Below are positions 5,846-12,732 of a stretch of DNA of 15,019 nucleotides, one piece after another. Where the stretch lies: the NCBI GenBank assembly GCA_036794395.1, contig DAIRGS010000173.1, positions 1 to 15,019 on the forward strand. Direction: 5' to 3'. A program made the translations under genes and the position numbers. The notes beneath the pieces were generated by a model. The model ran no database searches, was not told the DNA's origin, and saw only the letters and a program-made list of their open reading frames with translations. Origin of the DNA: DASXMX01 sp036794395 (lineage in GTDB: Bacteria; Planctomycetota; Phycisphaerae; Tepidisphaerales; Tepidisphaeraceae). The number at the start of each line of letters is the position of its first letter. Position 1 is the stretch's first letter.

Positions 5846-6805
5846 ATGAAAGTTGAAATTAAAGACACCAAATCCCAGGACGGCATCGACCGGCGCGGTT
5901 TTCTCCGGTGCATGGCGTGGGCCGGCACGGGAGTGGTGTGGACGATGAAGGGTGGAATTCTTCAATCCAGCGCGCTGGGCGCGGAAGCGCCGACGGAGCC
6001 GGGCGGCGGGGACTTCTCATTTGCGCAGCTGAGTGATAGCCACGTGGGGTTCGGCAAAGGGGCATACAGCGATGTGGTTGGCACATTCCAGGTGGCGGCG
6101 GCGCGGCTCAATGCACTGGCTGCGCCGCCCAGCCTGGTTCTGCATACGGGAGATTTGACGCATCTGTCCAAGCCGGGTGAATTTGACACGGTGGCGCAGG
6201 TGATGAAGTCGATCCGCACGGAGCGGTCGTTTTACGTGCCGGGCGAACACGATTATTTCGTGGATGAAGGCAAGGAATATCTCGAACGGTTTGGAAAGGG
6301 AACGCTTGGCTCGGGATGGCAGAGCTTTGATTATAAGGGTGTGCATTTTATTGGGCTGGTGAATGTGGCGAACCTGGCCAACGGAAAGACGGCGCTTGGG
6401 GTGCTGGGTGAAGAGCAGCTGGGGTGGATGAAGAAGGATGTATCGGCGCTGGGCGCGAGCACGCCGGTGGTGGTGTTCGCGCATGTGCCGCTGTGGACCG
6501 TATATCCGCAGTGGGGATGGGGCACGGAAGATGGGGCGCGTGCGCTGGATCTACTTAAGCGGTTTGGATCGGTCACTGTGTTGAACGGGCACATTCACCA
6601 GGTGCTTCAGAAAGTGGAGGGGAATGTGACATTTCATACGGCGCGATCGACGGCGTTCCCGCAGCCGGAACCTGGGAAGGCCGAATCGCCGGGACCGATG
6701 AAGAACGTGGCGGCGGAGAAGGTTCGATCGATGCTGGGATTGACGCAGGTTCGGTATGTGGAGAAGGGTGCGGAATTGGCAATTGTGGATTCGACGTTGG
6801 GGTAG
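5846..6805 (+). CDS. Tat-exported calcineurin-like metallophosphatase
   Basis: A 319-residue protein. The N-terminus has a twin-arginine motif (DRRGFLR, residues 15-21) and a hydrophobic stretch, so export of a folded, metal-loaded enzyme is expected. Metallophosphoesterase motifs in order: D64-x-H66 (LSDSHVGF), G102-D103 (HTGDLTH), GEHD at 133-136, H213 (VVFAHVPLW) and GHIH at 248-251. The third motif is normally GNHD or GNHE; the metal-bridging Asn is replaced by Glu134. The start has AAGGAG about 7 bases upstream. It probably shares a transcript with the cupredoxin gene. I recall similar phosphatases with PGEHD next to cupredoxins and ECF/anti-sigma pairs in proteobacteria, but cannot check it here. 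The substrate is unknown (phosphoester or possibly a redox-related phosphate compound). Confidence 0.9.
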   Translation: MKVEIKDTKSQDGIDRRGFLRCMAWAGTGVVWTMKGGILQSSALGAEAPTEPGGGDFSFAQLSDSHVGFGKGAYSDVVGTFQVAAARLNALAAPPSLVLHTGDLTHLSKPGEFDTVAQVMKSIRTERSFYVPGEHDYFVDEGKEYLERFGKGTLGSGWQSFDYKGVHFIGLVNVANLANGKTALGVLGEEQLGWMKKDVSALGASTPVVVFAHVPLWTVYPQWGWGTEDGARALDLLKRFGSVTVLNGHIHQVLQKVEGNVTFHTARSTAFPQPEPGKAESPGPMKNVAAEKVRSMLGLTQVRYVEKGAELAIVDSTLG

Positions 6806-6816
6806 GGAAGACGCAG

Positions 6817-6904
6817 ATTAAACACGAAGGCACGAAGACACGAAGAAGACCGATGCAAAAGAAGTTGACCACAGAGGGCACAGCGAACACGGAGAATGCG
6901 GAGA
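6817..6904. repeat. Two short-period repeat tracts
   Basis: First, CACGAAG units with a period of 8 (about 6819-6846); second, CCACAGAGGGCACAG...CACGGAGAATGCGGAGA (about 6868-6904). Both belong to the purine-rich family seen elsewhere in the window. Here they sit as direct-type tracts without clear inverted partners, between the convergent phosphatase and kinase genes. Confidence 0.65.
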
Positions 6905-7007
6905 CATGAAGTTAGTCATCCTACTGATTAGGCTTATTTGCCGGTTCGGAAATAGAAGGGATGAGCGTTCCACCGTTGCGTGATCTTCTTCGCTCCCGAT
7001 CAACTGC

Positions 7008-8024
7008 CTACGAGACTTTCTTGAGAAAGTTGTTGATCAGGTCGTCGATACCCGCCGGCGGGTTGTCCATCATCGCCGAGGCCGCATTCGCCTGGCGGGC
7101 GGCGGGGGGTGGGGTGAGGTATTCCAGAGGTGAGCGACCGATACAGCGCGCCAAGAGGCAGGCGAGCGTGTGATGTACGGCTCGGGTCTCCAGATCGATT
7201 TCCGAAGGAGCGATCACGGCGGCGCGATAGGTTTCCCAGAGCAACCGAGCCGCCTGGGCGAAGCGATCGCGATGGGCGACCAGGGCGTTGGCCTTGCTGA
7301 GCAGGTGGGTGAGTGCAAAGCCGAGATCGAAGGTGCCATCGCCGAAATGGATGACTTCGTGATCGAGAAGAATGAGGCGGTTGTTTTGGATGAGAACGTT
7401 CTTGGGGCTGTAATCGCCGTGGACGAGGGTGTAGCGGGTGGCGCGGGTATTGGCGATGAGTTGTGAAATAAATGGCTCGACCGCGGGCATACGCTCGGCG
7501 GCGTATTGGTAGTAGGGTTCGAGGCGAAGGGATTCGAAGTAACTGCGGTCTTCGAAAGGGCCGGCAAATTCTTCGCGACGCTGAAATCCGGCGCTGTGGA
7601 TGGCGGCCAATAGACGGGCGAACTGACGGATGTGATCCAGATCCAACTTGCCGGCCAGCAGCATCGATTTCCAATTGTCATGTGGCTGCGGGACAGCTTG
7701 CATCGCCAGCAGGTGATGGGCGGGATCGAGAAAAATAAGTGGAGTGATCGAGCCGGGCGGGGCGATGGACGTGAGGGTTTGCATGCCCAGTGCCTCGCGT
7801 TCGATTCGACGGGGATCACTGCGCCAATCGGCGGCGACACGCAGGCGCGCCAGCGCCTGTTTAAGAACCCACGATTCTCCGTTGGATCGTTCGAGCAGCA
7901 CAGTGCGGTTCGATACGCCGCCGGCCAGGTTGGTGAGGATCGGCGCTTCGTAAGGCGCGATGCGGGAGGCGGCGCGGAGGTATTGAAGTAGGGCGGGGAA
8001 GTTTTCGATGTCGAGAGTCGTCAT
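7008..8024 (-). CDS. APH/choline-kinase-like phosphotransferase
   Basis: A 338-residue cytoplasmic protein of the aminoglycoside phosphotransferase/choline kinase superfamily. A nucleotide-binding loop (LAGGVSNRTVLL, about 33-44) is followed by a candidate ATP lysine K55 (WVLKQ). The catalytic loop LVHGDYSPKNVLI has H202, G203 and D204 (catalytic Asp) with N209. The metal-binding motif is LLDHE (D221). The overall length and the DHEVIHFGDGTFDLGF stretch resemble small-molecule kinases such as methylthioribose or homoserine kinase relatives. The substrate cannot be assigned, and antibiotic resistance should not be assumed. It is divergent from the ACT-domain gene across a repeat-filled 196-base gap, and its 3' end faces the phosphatase gene. 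Confidence 0.88.
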   Translation of the reverse strand: MTTLDIENFPALLQYLRAASRIAPYEAPILTNLAGGVSNRTVLLERSNGESWVLKQALARLRVAADWRSDPRRIEREALGMQTLTSIAPPGSITPLIFLDPAHHLLAMQAVPQPHDNWKSMLLAGKLDLDHIRQFARLLAAIHSAGFQRREEFAGPFEDRSYFESLRLEPYYQYAAERMPAVEPFISQLIANTRATRYTLVHGDYSPKNVLIQNNRLILLDHEVIHFGDGTFDLGFALTHLLSKANALVAHRDRFAQAARLLWETYRAAVIAPSEIDLETRAVHHTLACLLARCIGRSPLEYLTPPPAARQANAASAMMDNPPAGIDDLINNFLKKVS

Positions 8025-8057
8025 GCGGATCGGGTGCGGGAGGCAATATAGTCGGTT

Positions 8058-8180
8058 GGGACGTGAAACGTGAAGACGTGAGACTAAAACGTAAAGACGT
8101 AAAACGTAATGAGTCGCCTCTTATCACGTTTCACGTCTTCACGTCTTTACGTCTTTACGTCTTCACGTTTCACCTGTCCC
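8058..8180. repeat. Inverted repeat made of ACGT-centred tandem units
   Basis: The left arm (8058-8108) begins GGGACGTGAAACGTGAAG. The right arm (8124-8180) ends CTTCACGTTTCACCTGTCCC. Both consist of 7-9-base units containing ACGT, such as ACGTGAAG, ACGTAAAG and ACGTCTTT. The arms align as reverse complements with gaps, since the right arm has extra units. It fills the gap between two divergent genes, where promoters should be. Confidence 0.85.
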
Positions 8181-8220
8181 AGGATTGCACGGAATCATTC
8201 CGGGCTTGTATGCTTGTGGG

Positions 8221-8742
8221 ATGCCGCATGTGATATTGACTGCGATCGGGGCGGATCGGCCTGGGTTGGTGGATGAGGTTTCGGAGTATGCGTTCAGCCG
8301 GGGGGCGAATATTGAAGACAGCCGGATGGTGAACCTGCGGGGGCAGTTCGCGATGATGGTGTTGCTGGGAGGGAGCGAAGAGACGATTTCGCGGCTGCGG
8401 CAGGACCTTGAATCGCTCCACCGGCAGACTTCACTCCGTGGCGAGCTTCACGAGGCGGGGCCAACGACCGCGGGGACCGAGGGTTTGCCTTTCAAGTTGA
8501 CGGGGACAGCGCTGGATCAGCCGGGGTTGGTGCATCGGGTATCGCACCTGCTTCGGGAATCTCATGTGAACATCGAAAGCCTCGAGACGCGCCTGCGGCC
8601 GGCGCCTTACACAGGGGCGCCCATGTTCGACATGGAGTTGATTCTGGCCGTGCCGCGGACTGCTTCATTGAGCCAGCTGCGCCAGAACCTGATGAAGTTG
8701 TGTGATGAGCTGAACGTGGATTGGGAATTGCAGCCGGCGTGA
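8221..8742 (+). CDS. Two-ACT-domain regulator, GcvR-like
   Basis: A 173-residue protein made of two ACT domains. The first (about 2-75) opens VILTAIGADRPGLVDEVSEY; the second (about 88-173) opens KLTGTALDQPGLVHRVSHLL, each with the typical (A/D)xPGLV turn that binds small ligands such as amino acids at dimer interfaces. This is the layout of GcvR and related proteins that sense glycine or other amino acids, and here the domains are the entire protein. I chose ATG 8221 because the first ACT strand starts immediately after it. An upstream TTG (8185) would add 12 residues lacking family character. The ribosome site is weak for either choice. No glycine-cleavage genes are visible in the window, so the pathway link is inference. 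Confidence 0.85.
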   Translation: MPHVILTAIGADRPGLVDEVSEYAFSRGANIEDSRMVNLRGQFAMMVLLGGSEETISRLRQDLESLHRQTSLRGELHEAGPTTAGTEGLPFKLTGTALDQPGLVHRVSHLLRESHVNIESLETRLRPAPYTGAPMFDMELILAVPRTASLSQLRQNLMKLCDELNVDWELQPA

Positions 8743-8752
8743 GCCCAGGCTG

Positions 8753-8924
8753 TTCACCGCGGAGACGCGGAGGGCGCAGAGAAAAAGACGAGTTGGACCG
8801 CGGATTTCGCGGATGACACGGATAAGAAAGACAGGCAGATCCTTAATTTCCGTCCGTGTTGCCTGTGCGTCGGTGGGGTTGATTCTTTCTGCATTCTCTG
8901 CGATCTCAGCGTCTCGGTGGTGAA
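8753..8924. repeat. Nested inverted repeat
   Basis: The outer arms are about 8753-8790 (TTCACCGCGGAGACGCGGAG...) and 8885-8924 (...TCTCGGTGGTGAA), imperfect reverse complements. Inside, a second pair occurs: GGACCGCGGATTTCGCGGAT...CACGGAT (about 8796-8824) against TCCGTGTTGCCTGTGCG (about 8852-8871), also imperfect. It lies between the ACT gene and the peptidase gene. Confidence 0.75.
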
Positions 8925-9007
8925 TCATCAATCGGCCACGTGGGCGGGCTGACGTTTATAGAGTGCGACCGGCGCGGGTCGAAAACCCGGGTCACAATGG
9001 AGCTGAG

Positions 9008-11041
9008 ATGAAGACGATGCTGCTGGCGATGGCGATTGGTTGTGGTGCGGTCGCGGGTTATGTCGTGCACGGAGCTGATGCGCCGCTCCAGAGCGGAATC
9101 GACCGGAAGAATTTTGATGAATCGGTGAAGCCCGGCCAGGACTTTTTTGAATATGTGAACGGCACCTGGCTTAAGAACAATCCGATCCCCGGGGATTACA
9201 CGCGATGGGGATCTTTCTCGGAATTGCAGGATCGCGACCAGAAGCAGATGCGGGAGATCCTGGATGGGTTGATGAAGTCGAGCGATAAGTTCACCGAAGA
9301 TCAACGCAAGCTGCGGGATTTTTATGCGACCGCAACCGACGAAGCCAAACTTCAGAAGGATGGGGCGGCTCCATTGAAAGGGGAATTGGATCGCATCGCG
9401 GGGCTGGCGAGCGTGGATGAGTTGCCGGGCTTGCTCGGGCATCTGCATGCCGAGGGGATTGCGTCGGTCTTTCGGTTTGGTGTGGGGATCGATGACAAGA
9501 ACAGCACGCAGTACATTTCTGAGTTGAGCCAGGGCGGGTTGAGCTTGCCGGAGAAGAATTATTATGTTGCGGCGGATGCCGATTCGAAGGCGATCCGCGA
9601 GAAATACGTGGCGCACGTGGCCAAGATGCTGGAATTGCTGGGCGATTCGCCCGAGCAGGCAACCAAGGGTGCGGCGGCGGTGATGGAGGTTGAGACCAAG
9701 CTGGCGGAGGCCTCGCGTACGCCGGTGCAGCTTCGGGATGTGGAGAAGCGATATAACAAAAAGACGATGGATGAAGTTCGGCAGCTTACGCCGAAGTTTA
9801 ACTGGGATGCATACCTGAAAGCGGTGGGATCGCCGGAACTGAAGGATTTGATCGTTGGGGAGCCGGAATTTTTTACGCGTGTCAATGAGCTGCTGACATC
9901 GGTGCCGCTGGAGCAGTGGAAAACGTATTTGAAGTGGCAGTTGATCGATGAGACCTCGGCTTATCTGAGCGATGACTTTGTAAATTGCACCTTCGAATTC
10001 TTCGGAAAGACCCTTCGCGGGCAGAAGCAGATTGAGGCGCGATGGAAGCGCGCGGTGCAATCGACGGATCGCGCGATGGGCGAAGACCTTGGCAAGATCT
10101 ATGTCGAGAAGTATTTCCCTGCAGAATCCAAGAAGCGCATGACGGAGCTGGTGAAGAATCTGATCGAGGCTTATCGCGATCGGATCAAGACGCGCGATTG
10201 GATGAACGAGCAGACCAAGCAGCAGGCGCTGGCCAAGCTCGATAAGGTAATGCGAAAGGTGGGTTATCCGGACAAATGGCGCGATTACTCGGCGCTCAAG
10301 ATCGAAACCGATTCTTACGTGCAGAACGTGCTGCGGGCGCGGGCGTTTAACTTCAATTATCGCTTGAACAAGCTGGGTAAGCCGATCGATAAGAGCGAGT
10401 GGGGCATGACGCCGCCGACGGTGAATGCGTATTACAATCCGACGATGAACGAGATCGTTTTCCCGGCGGGGATCTTGCAGCCGCCGTTCTTCGACCCCAA
10501 GGCGGATGATGCGGTGAACTATGGCGGGATTGGCGCGGTCATTGGCCATGAGCTGACGCATGGCTTTGATGATCAGGGGTCGCTCTATGATTCGGACGGA
10601 AATCTGAAAAACTGGTGGACGCCCGATGATAAATCCCGCTTTCATGCCAAGGCCGAGTCACTGGCCAAGGAATATGACGCATGTGTGGCGCTGGATGATC
10701 TGCACGTAAACGGGCATCTGACGCTGGGCGAGAATCTGGCCGATCTGGGCGGGCTGACGATTGCTTATAACGCGTATCACCGCTCGCTGGAGGGGAAGCC
10801 GGCTCCGGTGATTGATGGGTTCACAGGCGATCAACGATTCTTCATCGGCTTCGGACAGATCTGGCGAAGCGCCAACCGGCCGGAATCATTGCGCGTGCGT
10901 TTGCGAACCGATCCGCATTCGCCGGAACATTTCCGTTGCGACGTCCCGGTTTCGAATTTCCCGCCGTTTTATGAAGCGTTCGGAATCAAGTCGGGAGATG
11001 CGATGTATCGGTCGGCGGAGGATCGGGTGGAGGTTTGGTGA
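9008..11041 (+). CDS. Secreted M13-family zinc metallopeptidase (neprilysin/PepO-like)
   Basis: A 677-residue protein. A Sec signal peptide (about 1-24) precedes the M13 N-terminal domain beginning GIDRKNFDESVKPGQDFFEY and NGTWLKNNPIP. The catalytic motif VIGHELTHGFDDQGSLYD contains H514-E515-x2-H518; the third zinc ligand is E575 in GENLADLGGL, with D579 supporting the histidine. NAYYNPTMNEIVFPAGILQPPFF is also diagnostic; I give it by position, about residues 471-494. It cleaves short peptides in the periplasm or outside the cell. The C-terminus ends RVEVW, where many M13 members carry a CxxW. The start at ATG 9008 has GGAG 5 bases upstream and begins the signal peptide; a GTG at 8963 would bury it. 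Length is normal for the family. Likely a monocistronic gene. Confidence 0.95.
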   Translation: MKTMLLAMAIGCGAVAGYVVHGADAPLQSGIDRKNFDESVKPGQDFFEYVNGTWLKNNPIPGDYTRWGSFSELQDRDQKQMREILDGLMKSSDKFTEDQRKLRDFYATATDEAKLQKDGAAPLKGELDRIAGLASVDELPGLLGHLHAEGIASVFRFGVGIDDKNSTQYISELSQGGLSLPEKNYYVAADADSKAIREKYVAHVAKMLELLGDSPEQATKGAAAVMEVETKLAEASRTPVQLRDVEKRYNKKTMDEVRQLTPKFNWDAYLKAVGSPELKDLIVGEPEFFTRVNELLTSVPLEQWKTYLKWQLIDETSAYLSDDFVNCTFEFFGKTLRGQKQIEARWKRAVQSTDRAMGEDLGKIYVEKYFPAESKKRMTELVKNLIEAYRDRIKTRDWMNEQTKQQALAKLDKVMRKVGYPDKWRDYSALKIETDSYVQNVLRARAFNFNYRLNKLGKPIDKSEWGMTPPTVNAYYNPTMNEIVFPAGILQPPFFDPKADDAVNYGGIGAVIGHELTHGFDDQGSLYDSDGNLKNWWTPDDKSRFHAKAESLAKEYDACVALDDLHVNGHLTLGENLADLGGLTIAYNAYHRSLEGKPAPVIDGFTGDQRFFIGFGQIWRSANRPESLRVRLRTDPHSPEHFRCDVPVSNFPPFYEAFGIKSGDAMYRSAEDRVEVW

Positions 11042-11061
11042 TCTTGCATCGTCTCGATTGC

Positions 11062-11284
11062 TAATACGAACACAGAGACCACAGAGGACACAGAGGACAC
11101 AGAGAAAAAGCAAAGAGTTGGAAGAGATTTAAGCCGCAGATGGCGCAGATGGCCGCAGATGAAGAGAAGCCTGGTTTCTTCTTTGTCTGAGCCTCACTCC
11201 GCTATCTGCGGCTTTCTCTTGCCATTTTCTCTTGGTTTTCCTCTGTGTCCTCTGTGTCCTCTGTGGTTTCTGTGCTTGTATTGG
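11062..11284. repeat. Nested inverted repeat between convergent genes
   Basis: Outer arms: 11071-11104 pairs with 11241-11274 with one mismatch in 34 bases and extends with a few mismatches to 11062 and 11284. The arms are 9-base tandem units of ACAGAGGAC. Inner arms: AGCCGCAGAT (11132-11141) against ATCTGCGGCT (11204-11213), preceded by GCAGATGGC tandem units. It could act as a bidirectional terminator-like structure for the peptidase and the glycosyltransferase. Confidence 0.9.
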
Positions 11285-11294
11285 TATCGAGGGC

Positions 11295-12623
11295 TCACAG
11301 TTTTTGAAGGATGGCCAGATCCTGGACGCGCGGGAGCTCTTTCCACTTGGAAGTATCTTCGCGGAGAGTTGCGATCAGGGCGGCGGTGGCGGGTGCGGAG
11401 CGGGCGCCTTGGAAGATAACCAGGCCGAAGCGCGTGAGACGCGGTGACCAGGCTGTCAGGATGGCCGTGAGTTGACTTGGATCGTGATTTGCCGAGATCG
11501 AGAGGATTCGCACTCGGCCGGTCCAACTCGCGGCGGCCTGGTCGGACGATTCTGTTCGGAGTTGAACCGCACTTGAAAGCGTTGCGCGATCCAGAGCGGC
11601 AAGGACTTGAGGGCGGGATGACTCGGGGAGTTCGAGTGCGACGATGCTCTCTCGTCGGGCCTCGCGGTTGCCGAGGGCCAGCGAGGCGATGGACCGGGCG
11701 TCGGTTGCGCCGATATCGACAATTCCGCCATCGAGCGGCCAGGTGCGGGCGAGCCAGTGCAGAGCGTGACATTCGATCGGATGCAGCGTGCCGGGGATTG
11801 ACTGAAGGGCGGCGGCGGATCCGTAAAAGCTCTCCGTCGCGGTGATGGAGGTTTGCAATGACTCAGTGAGCCGCGAAAGGGCGCGGGTGGTGACTTCGCG
11901 CTCATAGCGGGCGGTTGCTTCGCGAATGCTGCCGTCTTCTTCTTCCTTTGTGAAGTATTTGAGATGGACCTGGCCATCGATGAGGGAGCCGCGGTCGAGG
12001 AACAGATCGACGTATCCGCCCGGCCGCATGCGGTAGCGGAAGAAGGGGTGTTCGAGCTTAGGAACGTTGCCGAATTTCAGCAGCACTTTTCGAAAGCACG
12101 CATCTTCGCCACCGGCCTTGCCACGGAAGGCGGCATCCACCGGGAATCCGCCGATCTGGCGGACAATTTCGGTTCGCATCACCAGATTGCACGGGCCGCT
12201 CATTTCCATCGCTTCGCGCTGCCACGTTTCGACGGGGCGATGGGCGTTGATCAATTCGATCTGGCATGCGACGGCCACCGCGGATGGATCGCGTTCGAGA
12301 ACATCAACAGCCGCGTGAAGAAACCCGGGGAGATGCTGATCGTCGACATCGAGAAAGCAAAGGAACCTTCCGCGCGCCAGGCGAATACCGGTGTTGCGGG
12401 CTCCGGCAGGGCCCTGGTTAGACTGGGACGCCACGAGCATGCGGCCGGGGAATTGGCGCGACAAAGCGGCGGCGGTGGCCAGGGAATCATCCTCCGATCC
12501 ATCGTCGACCACGATCACCTCCGTGGCGGGGTGGTTTTCGATTGCGCTGCGAACCGAAGTTTCGAGGAAGGATGCTCCGTTGTAGCAGGCGACGATCACG
12601 GAGATGAGCGGGGTGGGGGGCAT
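11295..12623 (-). CDS. GT2 glycosyltransferase fused to a degenerate methyltransferase-like domain
   Basis: A 442-residue protein from ATG 12623. The GT-A domain starts at once: ISVIVACYNG (7-16), VVDDGS (38-43), GPAGARNTGIRLARG, and the metal motif LDVDD (91-95), followed by GGEDACF, where the catalytic acid is expected. From about residue 290 a second region resembles class I methyltransferases of the Methyltransf_24 type: GGIVDIGATDARS (SAM loop position) and later LSISANHDPSQLTAILTAW, where the usual IDGDH-like motif is altered. The second domain may therefore be inactive or bind another ligand. Donor and acceptor are unknown; surface glycan synthesis is likely. A longer reading from TTG 12740 would add 39 residues encoded by repeat sequence and was rejected. 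It lies downstream of the lipoprotein gene on the same strand. Confidence 0.85.
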   Translation of the reverse strand: MPPTPLISVIVACYNGASFLETSVRSAIENHPATEVIVVDDGSEDDSLATAAALSRQFPGRMLVASQSNQGPAGARNTGIRLARGRFLCFLDVDDQHLPGFLHAAVDVLERDPSAVAVACQIELINAHRPVETWQREAMEMSGPCNLVMRTEIVRQIGGFPVDAAFRGKAGGEDACFRKVLLKFGNVPKLEHPFFRYRMRPGGYVDLFLDRGSLIDGQVHLKYFTKEEEDGSIREATARYEREVTTRALSRLTESLQTSITATESFYGSAAALQSIPGTLHPIECHALHWLARTWPLDGGIVDIGATDARSIASLALGNREARRESIVALELPESSRPQVLAALDRATLSSAVQLRTESSDQAAASWTGRVRILSISANHDPSQLTAILTAWSPRLTRFGLVIFQGARSAPATAALIATLREDTSKWKELPRVQDLAILQKL

Positions 12624-12633
12624 GGGGTGGGGA

Positions 12634-12680
12634 TTCCAAATTTCAAATTTCATGATTTCAAATTTGAGATTTGAGATTTG
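12634..12680. repeat. A/T-rich CAAATTTGA-type repeat before the glycosyltransferase
   Basis: TTTCAAATTTCATGATTTCA and TTTGAGATTTGAGATTTG form short tandem and inverted units in an otherwise GC-rich region. This is the source of the FEI/KFEI residues in the longer, unlikely reading of the adjacent gene. It lies just 5' of the chosen start and could affect translation of the mRNA. Confidence 0.75.
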
Positions 12681-12732
12681 TCGCTCTTCCCGGGCGGTTT
12701 TGGGTCGGATCTCAAATCGGCAATCCCGTCTC

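Noticed and set aside
7015..7030. Palindrome at the 3' end of the kinase gene as a terminator
   Set aside because: Two-base loop, inside the coding sequence and lacking a T-tract on the transcribed strand.
7008..8024. Aminoglycoside resistance gene
   Set aside because: Only general kinase motifs are visible; no mobile element or resistance context, so the substrate is left open.
8058..8180. CRISPR array
   Set aside because: Units are only 7-9 bases with no unique 30-base spacers and the arms are inverted; no cas genes.
8185..8220. TTG start for the ACT-domain gene
   Set aside because: Adds 12 residues before the first ACT strand with no family support; AGGA is too close to that TTG.
8963..9007. 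GTG start for the M13 peptidase
   Set aside because: Would place 15 residues before a good signal peptide, while ATG 9008 has GGAG at proper spacing.
8906..10645. Long minus-strand open frame of 579 codons opposite the M13 peptidase
   Set aside because: The opposite strand encodes a full M13 enzyme with all zinc ligands; the antisense frame is a shadow rich in R, H, L and I without a recognisable domain.
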